Below, piece after piece: positions 18,250-27,241 of a stretch of 64,000 nucleotides of DNA. The position numbers and the translations under genes are program-made. The stretch covers positions 310,001 to 374,000 of the forward strand of contig JBAZBI010000001.1 in NCBI GenBank assembly GCA_041671545.1, given 5' to 3'. Below the pieces are notes generated by a model. The model saw only the letters and a list, made by a program, of their open reading frames with translations, did not search any database and was not told where the DNA came from. This stretch comes from UBA1563 sp041671545 (GTDB lineage: Bacteria > Bacteroidota > Ignavibacteria > Ignavibacteriales > Ignavibacteriaceae). The first letter of the stretch is position 1. Each line of letters opens with the position of its first letter.

Positions 18250-18672
18250 TTATTTAGCCTTATATTTTTGTTTTGGTTCTTTAACTAAAAACCCAATTGG
18301 AGATTTTGGTTTTTCAGGCGGTAGAAGAAGCTGGTTTATCGCTTCGATAATCTCCCTAATTTGTTCATCGTGTCCTTCAAATTTAGATTCAAGTTCTTTC
18401 AGTTTTTGGGCGAGGTCTTTATGAGTTGAAAGGTACTCTCTAATCTTCACGAAAGTTCTCATTATTTGGATATTAACTTTAATAGCCCTCTTACTATTAA
18501 GTACGCTTGATAGCATAGCAATTCCTTGTTCTGTAAAAGCATACGGTGTCGCCCTTCGGGCGCCTCCCCAACTTGAAATCACAGATTGTGATTTCAAGTT
18601 ATCTAATTCTGATTTCGTTAGTTGAAACATGAAATCTTCCGGAAATCTTTGGGAATTTTCTTCAACCTGCTT
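18250..18672 (-). pseudogene. ORF6N-domain protein, 5'-truncated
   Basis: The frame reads KQVEENSQRFPEDFMFQLTKSEL, then TPYAFTEQGIAMLSSVLNSKRAIKVNIQIMRTFVKIRE and a coiled-coil tail. This matches ORF6N (phage-type DNA-binding) proteins from the middle of the domain onward. The usual N-terminal ~35-45 residues (the DRDLAELYGV part) are missing: upstream of ~18670 the sequence is the 3' end of the second DUF5131 copy. An open frame from 18780 runs across the junction, but its first 35 residues are DUF5131 DNA read out of frame. The DUF5131 segment evidently replaced the 5' end of this gene. Confidence 0.75.
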
Positions 18673-19384
18673 TTCTATACACCGGCATTTGACTCCATGT
18701 TTTCCCTTGAAGTAATCTCCCGGCTTTCTTTTTTTGTTTACCGCCCCATTGTTTGAAGAAGAATGGAACATTCTGCTCAATACATTTGTCTTTTATATCT
18801 ATTACCCATTCTTCTTTTAGTGGTCTTGCGCCGGGACCAGATTCTCCGCCGACTATAACCCAATCAATATTCGTTAAATCCAATTTACTTATTGGACCGA
18901 TCAATGGTTCAACGGAAAGGAATTTTGTTTTTGCATCTGTGTTCCTTAAATGATCGATACGGTAAGTATAGTCATCATTTTCTACGCTAACACCCATCCA
19001 GATGTTTTCCGTCCAACTTAGTTTGGAATTATATTTTAGCAGAATATCCGATCTCTTTGTTAGGACTTGAAATTTGTGCCAATAAGCTTTATTCATTACA
19101 TCAAAAATTCTTTGAATAAATTCAAGCGGAACATTTTTATGAAAAAGATCGCTCATTGAGTTTACGAAGATTGTTTGAGGCTTTTTCCATGTTAGCGGTA
19201 ATTCTACAACATGATCTTGCAAAGTTAACTTGAAACCATTTTCATAATTTGCAGAACCCATTGCTTTAAGTCTTTTTGCCATTCTTTCTGCGTAACAAAA
19301 CTTACAGCCGGGACTAATTTTGGTGCAACCTGTTATTGGATTCCAGGTTGATTCTGTCCATTCTATTGAAGATTTAAGTGCGAT
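18662..19384 (-). pseudogene. DUF5131 protein, second copy lacking a start codon
   Basis: This is a gapless duplicate of the gene at 16106-16828, with the full 240-codon frame still open. The start ATG has become ATC (19384-19382), and the frame upstream reaches a TGA within about 13 codons without an ATG, GTG or TTG. The first Met (19282) would remove the N-terminal cysteine motif. Since the frame is otherwise intact, the loss looks recent, or a CTG/ATA start is used. Its stop lies inside the ORF6N remnant. Confidence 0.7.
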
Positions 19385-19567
19385 ATTATACTTTATGAAT
19401 TTATTCAGTCTTGTAAATCAAGAATTGGTTCTTGACTTTCATGGGACAAAAGTAAAACAATAAATTTTGTTATTAAACTAAAAAATACTATTTTTGAACC
19501 AATCCAGTTTATCTGGAGGTGGAAGGATACATAAGCCTTTGCCCCGAGTAATCGGGGTTTTTTATTT

Positions 19568-20350
19568 TTAAGGTAACAATTTAATCCCATATCCTTCAAT
19601 GCCTGTTTTACCTCTATAATATTTCCCCTCAATTATGTCAATTATTTTATCGCCAAAAGCAAAAGATTTACCTTCTTCTATCTTGTATGTTCTGAACATA
19701 AAACGACGTGAAGGATGTGCTAATAAGTCTGTTAATTGTAAACATGCAATATTTAATGATTTTTGCTTGACCTTTAATTCTTTGCTTGTAAATCTTTTGT
19801 GAAACCGTTCTGCTTCGATAAAATTTGTTCCGTTCTCAAAAATGTTTGTGAAAGATTTTTTTAATCTCATATCTTCTTTACCACCGCGTGATTCAATCAT
19901 CACATCTCCAGAGGCAGCATGTTTTTCTAAAAAGAAAAAGAATCTTTCAACCAATATTTCCAGGCAATAATGATAAGGGTCATATTTCCATGTGTTATAC
20001 TTTGTTTGATGTTCTTTTTTATCAATTAAGACAGAAACTATTGTATACTCCAAATCGGTAATTAACCTAAGAAATTCATAATTAAAACTTTCTTCTAGTT
20101 TAGCATCTTTCAAAGAACTGAATGGATGTTTTTTACTTACAAGTTCTTTGCGATGCAAAATGACTGGTTCGTCTGGATGGTAAGGAAAATATTTTTGTTT
20201 TAATTTTTCAAGAGAGGGAGCAACAACTGTTTTTACATAATCAAGCTCAAAGATAAGCCCGGTTAGGCTAAGGTAACGATGGTTAGGATTATCTGAACTT
20301 TCAAGATCATTGTTTCCAACTTCGTCTATATAAATACGGTACTTTGACAT
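19568..20350 (-). CDS. DUF3800 protein
   Basis: The 260 residues show the DUF3800 signatures: YRIYIDEVGNNDL at the N-terminus, the acidic ESRGGKED segment at ~153-160, and LQLTDLLAHPSRR near ~205-217. The family has an RNase H-like arrangement of acidic residues and is often found in defence islands; no reaction is established. It is the next gene after the KAP NTPase on the same strand (77-nt gap), so the two may work together. A stem near 19540-19565 with a following T-run on the plus strand is probably non-functional. Confidence 0.85.
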   Translation of the reverse strand: MSKYRIYIDEVGNNDLESSDNPNHRYLSLTGLIFELDYVKTVVAPSLEKLKQKYFPYHPDEPVILHRKELVSKKHPFSSLKDAKLEESFNYEFLRLITDLEYTIVSVLIDKKEHQTKYNTWKYDPYHYCLEILVERFFFFLEKHAASGDVMIESRGGKEDMRLKKSFTNIFENGTNFIEAERFHKRFTSKELKVKQKSLNIACLQLTDLLAHPSRRFMFRTYKIEEGKSFAFGDKIIDIIEGKYYRGKTGIEGYGIKLLP

Positions 20351-20427
20351 ATTTCTTTTTTGATTCTTTTCGTATTCTTTATTTCACAAAGTTATGATTT
20401 TACAAACAGTGAATAGGGATTAAAAAA

Positions 20428-23400
20428 CTATTTCTCAGTAATTGTTTTTATGTGCTCGATAGCATTTTCAATTTCAGTTTTATACTTTTCATTTTCACTA
20501 AATGATTCTAATAAGGATCTTATATTTTTTGAATCCTTCTTAGACAAATTTCTTAATTCTTTAATTATTGAAATCGCAGAAGATAAGGTCTCTTCTTTTT
20601 GAATCATCCTGACCAACACTCTTGCTAACTGTTTTATGTGGATTGGTTTTCCACTCGAGGCAATAACTTTTAAAAAACCTTCATTATCTTCATAGGAAAA
20701 TATTGCTTCACCGTCTTTTATCGAATCTATTGCTAGTGCTTGCAGTTTATTGGTCAGCTTTAAAATAGAATCTTTATCTTTTATTGATATCAAAGAGATT
20801 AAAGCATTTTTTATTCTTTCATCTGAATCGCTAATACGCTCTAAGAAGTTATAAAATTTTGAATCATTTATTAAAGAATAATCAAGTAATTCCGATAGCT
20901 TTTTCTTTAGTTTCTCTTCTGATAACAAATAATTAGTCTTATTGTTTTTATAAGTGAATACATGCTCGAATAAAATAAAGCTTTCTTCAGAATATGTTTT
21001 ATCTTCAACGATTATATCAAAAAGAGGATTTAGACTCAAAGATTTTTTTAATTTAACCAAATACTTATTTACAATTGACCTATTCTTTGTATCGGAGAGT
21101 ATTTTCATTAATGGATCAATAATAGAAACGTTATTTAGCGATATTCTATAAATATGAGAATAAAAATCCATTTGAGTATCTATATCATTCGAATTTTGTA
21201 ATGTCTCAATGATAAGATTTTTTTGTATATCGGCTTTGGGATTACCTGGATTATTTGGATTAGGAATCCTCCAGCTAGAATTAAATTTATCAAATAAAAC
21301 CTGAAGTTGAGAGGTATCAGAATTTAGATTGTTCTTTGTTAACGTTAAAAGTTCGTTTATTTCTTTTAAATTCATGATTATATCATCTTTCCCCACCCCT
21401 CGGAAATCGGGTAGTTTTGTGTCAATTTTTGCAATTAAGAAATTAATCGTTTGATTTGACAATTCTTTGCGGGGTAGTAATTTCTTTAGAGTAGTATAAT
21501 AAAAATCATCACCATTTACATTTTCAATTTTATTTATAAAATATTCTACAAATTCATCTGATATTAGATTTTTAATTTGTAAATCAGAAAAACTGCTGAT
21601 ATTCAAAAAGTCACTCTCTAATTTGACCGTCTCCAGAAAGGGTTTTTGTAGTTTTATTAATGATCTCTCATCAGTATAACTCGATAAAATGATACCCAAA
21701 ATATCTTTATATCGTTTAAACACTTTTGTTTCTTTAACAACATTATTTGATACTAATTCAATTATTGCATTCTTTAGTTCAGAAATATTTTGTTTTTTTA
21801 AACTGATTGAATATAAAATTAGATTATGAATGTTTGGACATTTATCAATAATTATTTCATAATAATTTTGAATATTTTCATTAATTAACACGTTATCTGG
21901 ATAACCAATTTCACATTCTGAATTTATACTGGTTAATAATTCGAAGGTAGTAAGAAAATCCGTATTAAATAATTGTCGTTTGTAAGCAGTTACCAAATTA
22001 TTAGTGATCTCCTTAAGGATATCATGATATTGTTCTGCATGCGTAGCTATGTAGTCGTTTAATTCTTTAAATTGAAAATTATCGATAAGGCTATATACTT
22101 CTTGTGGTAGTTTAGAAATGCCTTTAGAATTTGTTAATATTGTTTCTAATATCGTAAAAGGTGTATCTGATGTTAAAATTCTAGTTTTTTCTAAAAATAT
22201 TTTCAATGTCTCGATTTTATTTATTAAATCATTAACCTTCGGATCTGGTGCATTCAGTAAATGAGGATTAGCAGAAATTAATTTATAATAGTCTGGGAAT
22301 TCTTCTTTAAGTACTTGAAACTTGCAGATTAACGCTTCATTTTGTTTTACAAATTCTTCATCATAATTATTTAATTCCGAAGATAGGTTGTTGAAAAATT
22401 GGATTATCCTCCTTGGATTATTGGCATATTCTTTTGATATCAAACCAATGGTGGTAGGATTAAAATTAAGTTCATATTTTTTGTTTAGACTTTCAGTGAA
22501 ATCAAAAATTTCTCTTGCGTGGAGTTTTTTAAGCCGAAGTGTGATATTAAAAAACTTTCTTAAAAACTCTTCTGCTTCAATATTACCATCGCTTTGATCT
22601 GTAAGTCTGGAAGTATTTATAATATGTTTCTTTAATGCTTCATCATCTACGGGAATTATAAAAACAATATTATACTTTTCATCACCTAAAAACGTTTTAA
22701 TATCTGTAAGCAGGCTATAAGCTAGTTCTTTATGACACCTATCAATGTTGTCGATTACTATTACTAATTTGTCGATATCTTTTATGAAGTGCTCGCCTGA
22801 TATATATAATCCAGTTTTTTGTATCCAGTTGTAATGTTTTAAAGATTTTGATACCATCTGCTTAAAACAATCTTCAAATTGCTCAGGAGCAAAATAATGT
22901 AACTGTTGGATCGATATTTTCATTTGATCAAATACTTTGAATAAAATATTTGATAGCAAAGTTAAAAAGGGGATTACTAAAGCAACAGTTATACTAATCT
23001 TTGTTTCATAATTGTTACTCAGTACAATCAAATACCCGATAATTAAAAGGCAACATGAAATAATAAAATTTGTAACATTAAATTTCGTCTTTAATTTGGT
23101 TTCCATGGATTCATTAGCATAAAACTTTTGCATCAGACCAGTTTGCGTAAATTTAAGGTTTTCTTGTATTTGTAAGAGGAGCATTCTACGGAAAGAATCA
23201 TTTGCATATTTCCATGCATCATATTTAATAAATTTAATTTTCAGTTTATCGTGTTGTTCTAATTCAGTTTGAACGGTCTTAGTAATTGATGATTTACCAC
23301 TTCCCCAACCACCAAATAAACCAATAGTGAATACATTATTAAGAGGTGAATTAAGAACAATTTTTCTTAATGTGGTTGCATATTTCTTGGTGTTTAATAA

Positions 23401-23451
23401 ATCATTTTCATTCAGATTTATTTCTTCATCGACAATAAAATTTCTTTTCAT
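20428..23451 (-). CDS. KAP-family P-loop NTPase
   Basis: The 1007-residue protein has a Walker A motif (GLFGGWGSGKSS, residues 44-55) and a Walker B with the KAP-typical VIDNIDRC near ~230-240. Two hydrophobic segments are inserted between them at ~127-175, the hallmark of KAP NTPases. The C-terminal ~550 residues are Lys/Leu/Asn-rich helical repeats. KAP proteins are membrane-associated STAND-like NTPases, several linked to phage defence (family knowledge). The gene is AT-richer than the biosynthetic operons nearby and is followed by DUF3800, which suggests horizontal acquisition. Confidence 0.88.
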   Translation of the reverse strand: MKRNFIVDEEINLNENDLLNTKKYATTLRKIVLNSPLNNVFTIGLFGGWGSGKSSITKTVQTELEQHDKLKIKFIKYDAWKYANDSFRRMLLLQIQENLKFTQTGLMQKFYANESMETKLKTKFNVTNFIISCCLLIIGYLIVLSNNYETKISITVALVIPFLTLLSNILFKVFDQMKISIQQLHYFAPEQFEDCFKQMVSKSLKHYNWIQKTGLYISGEHFIKDIDKLVIVIDNIDRCHKELAYSLLTDIKTFLGDEKYNIVFIIPVDDEALKKHIINTSRLTDQSDGNIEAEEFLRKFFNITLRLKKLHAREIFDFTESLNKKYELNFNPTTIGLISKEYANNPRRIIQFFNNLSSELNNYDEEFVKQNEALICKFQVLKEEFPDYYKLISANPHLLNAPDPKVNDLINKIETLKIFLEKTRILTSDTPFTILETILTNSKGISKLPQEVYSLIDNFQFKELNDYIATHAEQYHDILKEITNNLVTAYKRQLFNTDFLTTFELLTSINSECEIGYPDNVLINENIQNYYEIIIDKCPNIHNLILYSISLKKQNISELKNAIIELVSNNVVKETKVFKRYKDILGIILSSYTDERSLIKLQKPFLETVKLESDFLNISSFSDLQIKNLISDEFVEYFINKIENVNGDDFYYTTLKKLLPRKELSNQTINFLIAKIDTKLPDFRGVGKDDIIMNLKEINELLTLTKNNLNSDTSQLQVLFDKFNSSWRIPNPNNPGNPKADIQKNLIIETLQNSNDIDTQMDFYSHIYRISLNNVSIIDPLMKILSDTKNRSIVNKYLVKLKKSLSLNPLFDIIVEDKTYSEESFILFEHVFTYKNNKTNYLLSEEKLKKKLSELLDYSLINDSKFYNFLERISDSDERIKNALISLISIKDKDSILKLTNKLQALAIDSIKDGEAIFSYEDNEGFLKVIASSGKPIHIKQLARVLVRMIQKEETLSSAISIIKELRNLSKKDSKNIRSLLESFSENEKYKTEIENAIEHIKTITEK

Positions 23452-23591
23452 TTTTATTTCAACCTATAAATAGTAAAAAAATAAGTTTCTTCCTTCTTTC
23501 ATTTAGTCTTTGTTCTTCGCTGCTTTCCTTTGCGTACTTAGCGGTTTATTGTTTTTCCTTTTACCGCAGAGGGCGCAGAGTATCGCAAAGT

Positions 23592-23756
23592 TTAGTTCTC
23601 TTTTTCTTCTAACGCCTCTCTCAATACAGTTTGTAAAAGTAAGTTTGTTTCTTCTTTTTTGCTTTGGTTTATGTTTTTTTCTAATTCGCTGCAAAGCTGC
23701 ATAAGTTGTTCTAATTTGGAAACGATTCTTTGTTGTTCGGCAAGAATGGAAATAGA
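23592..23756 (-). pseudogene. Type I restriction specificity subunit (hsdS) 3' remnant
   Basis: About 54 codons encode SISILAEQQRIVSKLEQLMQLCSELEKNI..., the conserved C-terminal coiled-coil of HsdS (usually LAEQQRIVAKVDELM). The open frame continues 41 codons upstream to 23879 without recognisable target-recognition sequence. No hsdR or hsdM is present. It is a fragment left by loss of a type I restriction system. Confidence 0.7.
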
Positions 23757-23879
23757 ATGTTGAAATTTAAAAAGTGTGATGAAGTTATATATTATATCTC
23801 CATCGCTTATAAAATATAAGTAAGTAGGTAACGTACTAGTCACCCTTTTTGGTAGTTTTTGTGAGCGTGCATGTAACAA

Positions 23880-24319
23880 AGAAACAGAACCTCCTGTTTT
23901 CTAAATTTTTAGGGTAAACGAACTTAGAAATGTTTCTTCAGTTTACCAAATGCCGGTAAAGAATATTTTAATCATGTGTATTTTGGTTGGAAGGATTCCG
24001 GTGAGACAAATTAGAAGTATAAAACCCGCCTGCATTATATTCCACATGCGGGTTTCATACAAGAAATTATTTCTACTTCTTAATCTGATAAAGCCGGAAC
24101 GAATTAGTTTTCAGTGAATCATCAAATGGCTTTTCCACCGACCTCTGACCTTTGACCAATTCCTAATCCGGCATAACGAGAACAAAATAATTTGAAATGA
24201 TTGAATGGATGTATGTCTGAATGAATAACATTCATCCATTCACTATCATTCATCCATTCATTTATATTTTTTTATCAATTAAATATTCTTCGCCATTCTG
24301 CAGAACAGTTGCTTACAAA
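23880..24319. other. Gene-free stretch with small palindromes
   Basis: No convincing gene is seen. It contains AAACCCGC...GCGGGTTT (24022-24054), a terminator-like stem with only a short T-run, and a cluster of CATTCATCCATTCA-type inverted/direct repeats at 24198-24262. Confidence 0.5.
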
Positions 24320-24745
24320 TTATTTACTACCGTTGGCATTGATGTAGCTTTCAATTCCCTTGATGCCCATTTGACCAAGCCCGGTAAATATTTCTTTTGC
24401 CGCTGCTTCTTGATCTTCTTCAACGTCAAACGTCCACTGCCAATCTACCACCGACTGATTATCTTCGCTTCCGCTGACTTTCATTATTCCAAAGATGTTT
24501 TGAACCGGGATCAAGTGTTGTTTTGGAATTGCATAATGAAATTCTCTTTTTTCGTTATCCACTTTCAAAATATCTTCTTCAAATTCTTTTCCTTCGGCGG
24601 TGCAGTATCTTTTATCTCCCTCTAACCTGCAGGCTTCTATTGGAGCTAACCATTTATCAACACCTTTAACTGCACCGACTACTTCCCATGCTTTTTCCGG
24701 TGTAACATTAATTTTAACCGACACTTTTTGTTCCGACTTTTTCAT
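24320..24745 (-). CDS. SRPBCC-family protein
   Basis: The 141 residues show a START-like/polyketide-cyclase fold: VSVKINVTPEKAWEVVGAVKGVDKWLAPIEACRLEG at the N-terminus, alternating strands, and a long C-terminal helix (AAAKEIFTGLGQMGIKGIESYI). These proteins bind hydrophobic ligands in the cytoplasm; the ligand is unknown. It lies 32 nt after a second SRPBCC gene and downstream of an AraC regulator, so the three probably form one regulated unit. Confidence 0.85.
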   Translation of the reverse strand: MKKSEQKVSVKINVTPEKAWEVVGAVKGVDKWLAPIEACRLEGDKRYCTAEGKEFEEDILKVDNEKREFHYAIPKQHLIPVQNIFGIMKVSGSEDNQSVVDWQWTFDVEEDQEAAAKEIFTGLGQMGIKGIESYINANGSK

Positions 24746-24777
24746 TTTGTTTTTCCTTTGTTTGTTTGTGATTCTTT

Positions 24778-25299
24778 TTAACTGAATGATTGATTTAATT
24801 CTAACTTTTTATACTGCTTGGCAATCAGTTTATATGTTTTTTTCGATACCGTCCTTCCCGTTTCAACATGATATTTAAGACCGATAAGCACATCGGCAAG
24901 TTTTTTTCTGAACATCCCTTTTGCGAGGCCCGCCATAAATGCCGGTTTCGTTTTGAACTCCGCTACCAGATCAACTTTGGTTTGATTGCTTTTTAACGAA
25001 CTTAATTCGAAACTGACTTTCAATTCTTTTACCATCGGCATATTTCCTCCAACAATATCAACCGTAAAGCTTTTTTGGTTGTTTGCTTTAACAATTTTTT
25101 CCCGTACAAATGTTTTTGAGTCCATATTGCAGACCCGCTCGCAGCCTACTTCCCCGGTTGATCCGGTAACAAAGTGTGAGCCGTCTATATTGGGATTAAA
25201 TAGAAACGTTTCGCCGAATCTTGTATAAAGCGTATCCCAAATTTTCTCGCGGGATTCATTTACAACAACGGTTATGTTAAACGATTTTGAGTTTTCCAT
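24778..25299 (-). CDS. SRPBCC-family protein
   Basis: The 173 residues have the SRPBCC pattern NITVVVNESREKIWDTLYTRF at the start, then strands with an EVGCERVCNM segment and a C-terminal helix. An AAGGAG site precedes the ATG. It lies between an AraC-type regulator (77 nt upstream) and another SRPBCC gene (32 nt downstream). No catalytic residues can be assigned. Confidence 0.82.
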   Translation of the reverse strand: MENSKSFNITVVVNESREKIWDTLYTRFGETFLFNPNIDGSHFVTGSTGEVGCERVCNMDSKTFVREKIVKANNQKSFTVDIVGGNMPMVKELKVSFELSSLKSNQTKVDLVAEFKTKPAFMAGLAKGMFRKKLADVLIGLKYHVETGRTVSKKTYKLIAKQYKKLELNQSFS

Positions 25300-25376
25300 T
25301 TTGAGTTCTCCTTATGTTTATTTGCTTTTAATTACAAAGCAAAAATAGAAACTCAAAAGGCGCCGGACTTTTCCGG

Positions 25377-26240
25377 TTAGTTCAAAGATTTGTCTGTTCG
25401 GGTCAACCGGAAATTAGTGGGAGATAAGTTATATTTTTCGTGGAAAGATTTTGAGAAGTGAGCGAGGTCGTTAAAACCGCATTCGTATGCAACATCGCTT
25501 ATCCGCTCATCGGAAATAAGTAAAAGTTGTGCAGCGCGGTCGAGTTTTTTTTCTTTTATATATTTGGCAGGACTGTCGTTAAATACTTTTCTAAACTCTC
25601 TTTTAAAAGATGATAAACTGAGATTGCATAATTGGGCGAGGTCTTCTATTGTTAAGTCGGAATAAATATGCGCGTCCACGATCTGCTTTAACGAATAGGA
25701 AGACGGTGAGAATAAACTTGAAAGTATCTGTTTAACAACCGAGGCATCCTTCGTCTGGTTAAGGAGTAAGATCAACTCTTTTAACTTTAGGCTCAATAAT
25801 TCTTCGCTAACAAGTTCTGGATTTTCAAAGTAAAATAGAATGCCTTCTATATATTTTAAGAAAAGATTATCGCTCTTAATTTTTACCATCCCGGCGGCGG
25901 GAATATTCTTGCTTCCGTCAAGCAAAAATTTCGGAAGATCGTTTTCATATACTTTCTTTAATACTTCAGGATGAAAGTGAATTGCAACCGCAAAGTATCT
26001 TGGGGAATCGGTGGAATTTAACATCCTAGTGATGTAGTTCCCGCATTTCATCAGAACCGATTCCTTAGCAGGTAATTCAAGTTTTTCAACTTCAGAAACC
26101 GTAACCCCTGCACCTTCTATTATATAATGGAAACACGCTTCATTAGGCATTTGGTTCGCCTTTTTGAATGGCGGTGTCAGCATGATCTTTTCAAAAGTCA
26201 TCTTGCCAAACAGGTCGTATGTTTTATGTTCTAATATCAT
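25377..26240 (-). CDS. AraC-family transcriptional regulator
   Basis: The 287 residues combine an N-terminal cupin-like sensing domain (~1-150) with two C-terminal helix-turn-helix motifs (~185-285). The second carries the family signature ISDVAYECGFNDLAHFSKSFHEKYNLSPTNFR. The N-terminal part resembles AraC_N regulators that sense small hydrophobic ligands. It lies upstream of two SRPBCC genes in the same direction and is their likely regulator (inference). Confidence 0.92.
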   Translation of the reverse strand: MILEHKTYDLFGKMTFEKIMLTPPFKKANQMPNEACFHYIIEGAGVTVSEVEKLELPAKESVLMKCGNYITRMLNSTDSPRYFAVAIHFHPEVLKKVYENDLPKFLLDGSKNIPAAGMVKIKSDNLFLKYIEGILFYFENPELVSEELLSLKLKELILLLNQTKDASVVKQILSSLFSPSSYSLKQIVDAHIYSDLTIEDLAQLCNLSLSSFKREFRKVFNDSPAKYIKEKKLDRAAQLLLISDERISDVAYECGFNDLAHFSKSFHEKYNLSPTNFRLTRTDKSLN

Positions 26241-26413
26241 CGGGACTTAAGTTAGTAGTTACTCACATTACGCAGTTGTTAAAAGAAAAAATTCTTAATC
26301 ATAATCGTTTTTCTGTAATTTAAGCAGATTAAGAAAAAGATTACGAGTATGATTTTGAAACCAATTCAACCTTTTGCGTTACATGACGAGTTAGTAAAAT
26401 CCACCGTTGTGAA

Positions 26414-26550
26414 CTGCGCAAAACGGTAAGAATGTTTGCTTAAAATTAAATATCAAACAAGCCTGCCCGTCTCAGACGGAGAATAACAAAAAATAAAGTT
26501 GTTAATCTTCGATATTCTACATTCCTTGTCATTATTCATTATTTTTTTTG
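26414..26550. repeat. Dispersed intergenic repeat, copy 2
   Basis: CTGCGCAAAA at 26414 and TTCTACATTCCTTG...ATTATTCATTATTTTTTTTG ending near 26550 recur in the same order at 11268-11549. The copies differ in internal length (about 137 versus 282 nt). No coding frame spans it. Confidence 0.55.
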
Positions 26551-26705
26551 TTCCGGTTTACAAAGTTATGTATTACAGTTAATCTTTTGCTTGTATTTTC
26601 AGTCCATTTCTTGTTGATTTTAGACGCATACCTTAAATTTCGATCAAAATCAAACAATATCTTGCTGAAACCTTCCAAAACCCTCTTGTTAGGTGATTTC
26701 TCTCA

Positions 26706-26810
26706 CGTGTGAACTTTCATTTCGTTACTGCGAGACGACTTTCTGTCAGTGTGAGATGACTTTCTGTCAGTGCGGAAAGATTTTCCGTCACTGCGAAATG
26801 ACATTTCAGC
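26706..26810. repeat. Five degenerate 21-nt tandem units
   Basis: Units run in exact 21-nt register: 26706-26726 (weakest), 26727-26747, 26748-26768, 26769-26789 and 26790-26810. The best two are ACTGCGAGACGACTTTCTGTC and AGTGTGAGATGACTTTCTGTC. The 21-nt phase (two helical turns) is conserved although the bases drift. Confidence 0.7.
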
Positions 26811-26903
26811 ATGTAACTGTTCAATCTTGCAGTTATTAAGTTCCCTAATGCAGAACTTATAACTGAATTGTCCCGACATTTAGAGGCTCTCTAATATCAA
26901 ACA

Positions 26904-27008
26904 AAACCGTTGAAACGGTTAAAATGCCATCATTCTTTTTCATTAACACCTCGATTAATCGAGGTGTTAATTGAATACATTTAAAGACTCGAACCGTTTT
27001 AACGGTTT
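26904..27008. repeat. Nested inverted repeats (REP-like)
   Basis: AAACCGTTGAAACGGTT (26904-26920) and AACCGTTTTAACGGTTT (26992-27008) are inverted copies with one mismatch, and each is itself a small palindrome. Between them lies a perfect 28-nt palindrome, TTAACACCTCGATT/AATCGAGGTGTTAA (26943-26970). Such symmetric elements resemble REP/BIME repeats of Bacteroidota genomes. Confidence 0.7.
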
Positions 27009-27241
27009 CCTGTTTGCGATTTTTATTTCACTCTACCTTGGTTAAAATCATGAATAATGATAAAACATAATTTTCACACAACCTCTAAAGTCGTGGCAAT
27101 TCAAAATATTTTCTTGCGTAAGCTGATTTATTAATCTTTTTGGCTTAGAGAGAAATGGTTTTCTGCTCTGCGTTTCTCTCCGTTCTCAGCGGTTTAATCT
27201 TTTCTAATCACAGATGGGACGGAATAGCGCAGAGATTAAAT

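Noticed and set aside
18250..18780. One 176-residue protein starting MSRMFHSSSNN
   Set aside because: The first 35 residues are the neighbouring DUF5131 DNA read in another frame; only the ORF6N part is genuine, so I call it a truncated gene.
16114..19393. Composite transposon bounded by the two 724-bp repeats
   Set aside because: The repeats encode no transposase and have no terminal inverted repeats or target-site duplications that I can see.
23503..23704. Short overlapping frames on both strands near an hsdS remnant
   Set aside because: They fall in a GCAGAGGGCGCAGAG-type intergenic sequence with no family resemblance and opposing frames; only the HsdS tail is supported.
24022..24054. 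Intrinsic terminator (AAACCCGC/GCGGGTTT)
   Set aside because: The stem is fair but the T-run is only three bases and no gene ends nearby; left as a palindrome.
26706..26810. CRISPR array
   Set aside because: Units are contiguous 21-nt degenerate repeats without spacers, and no cas genes occur in the window.
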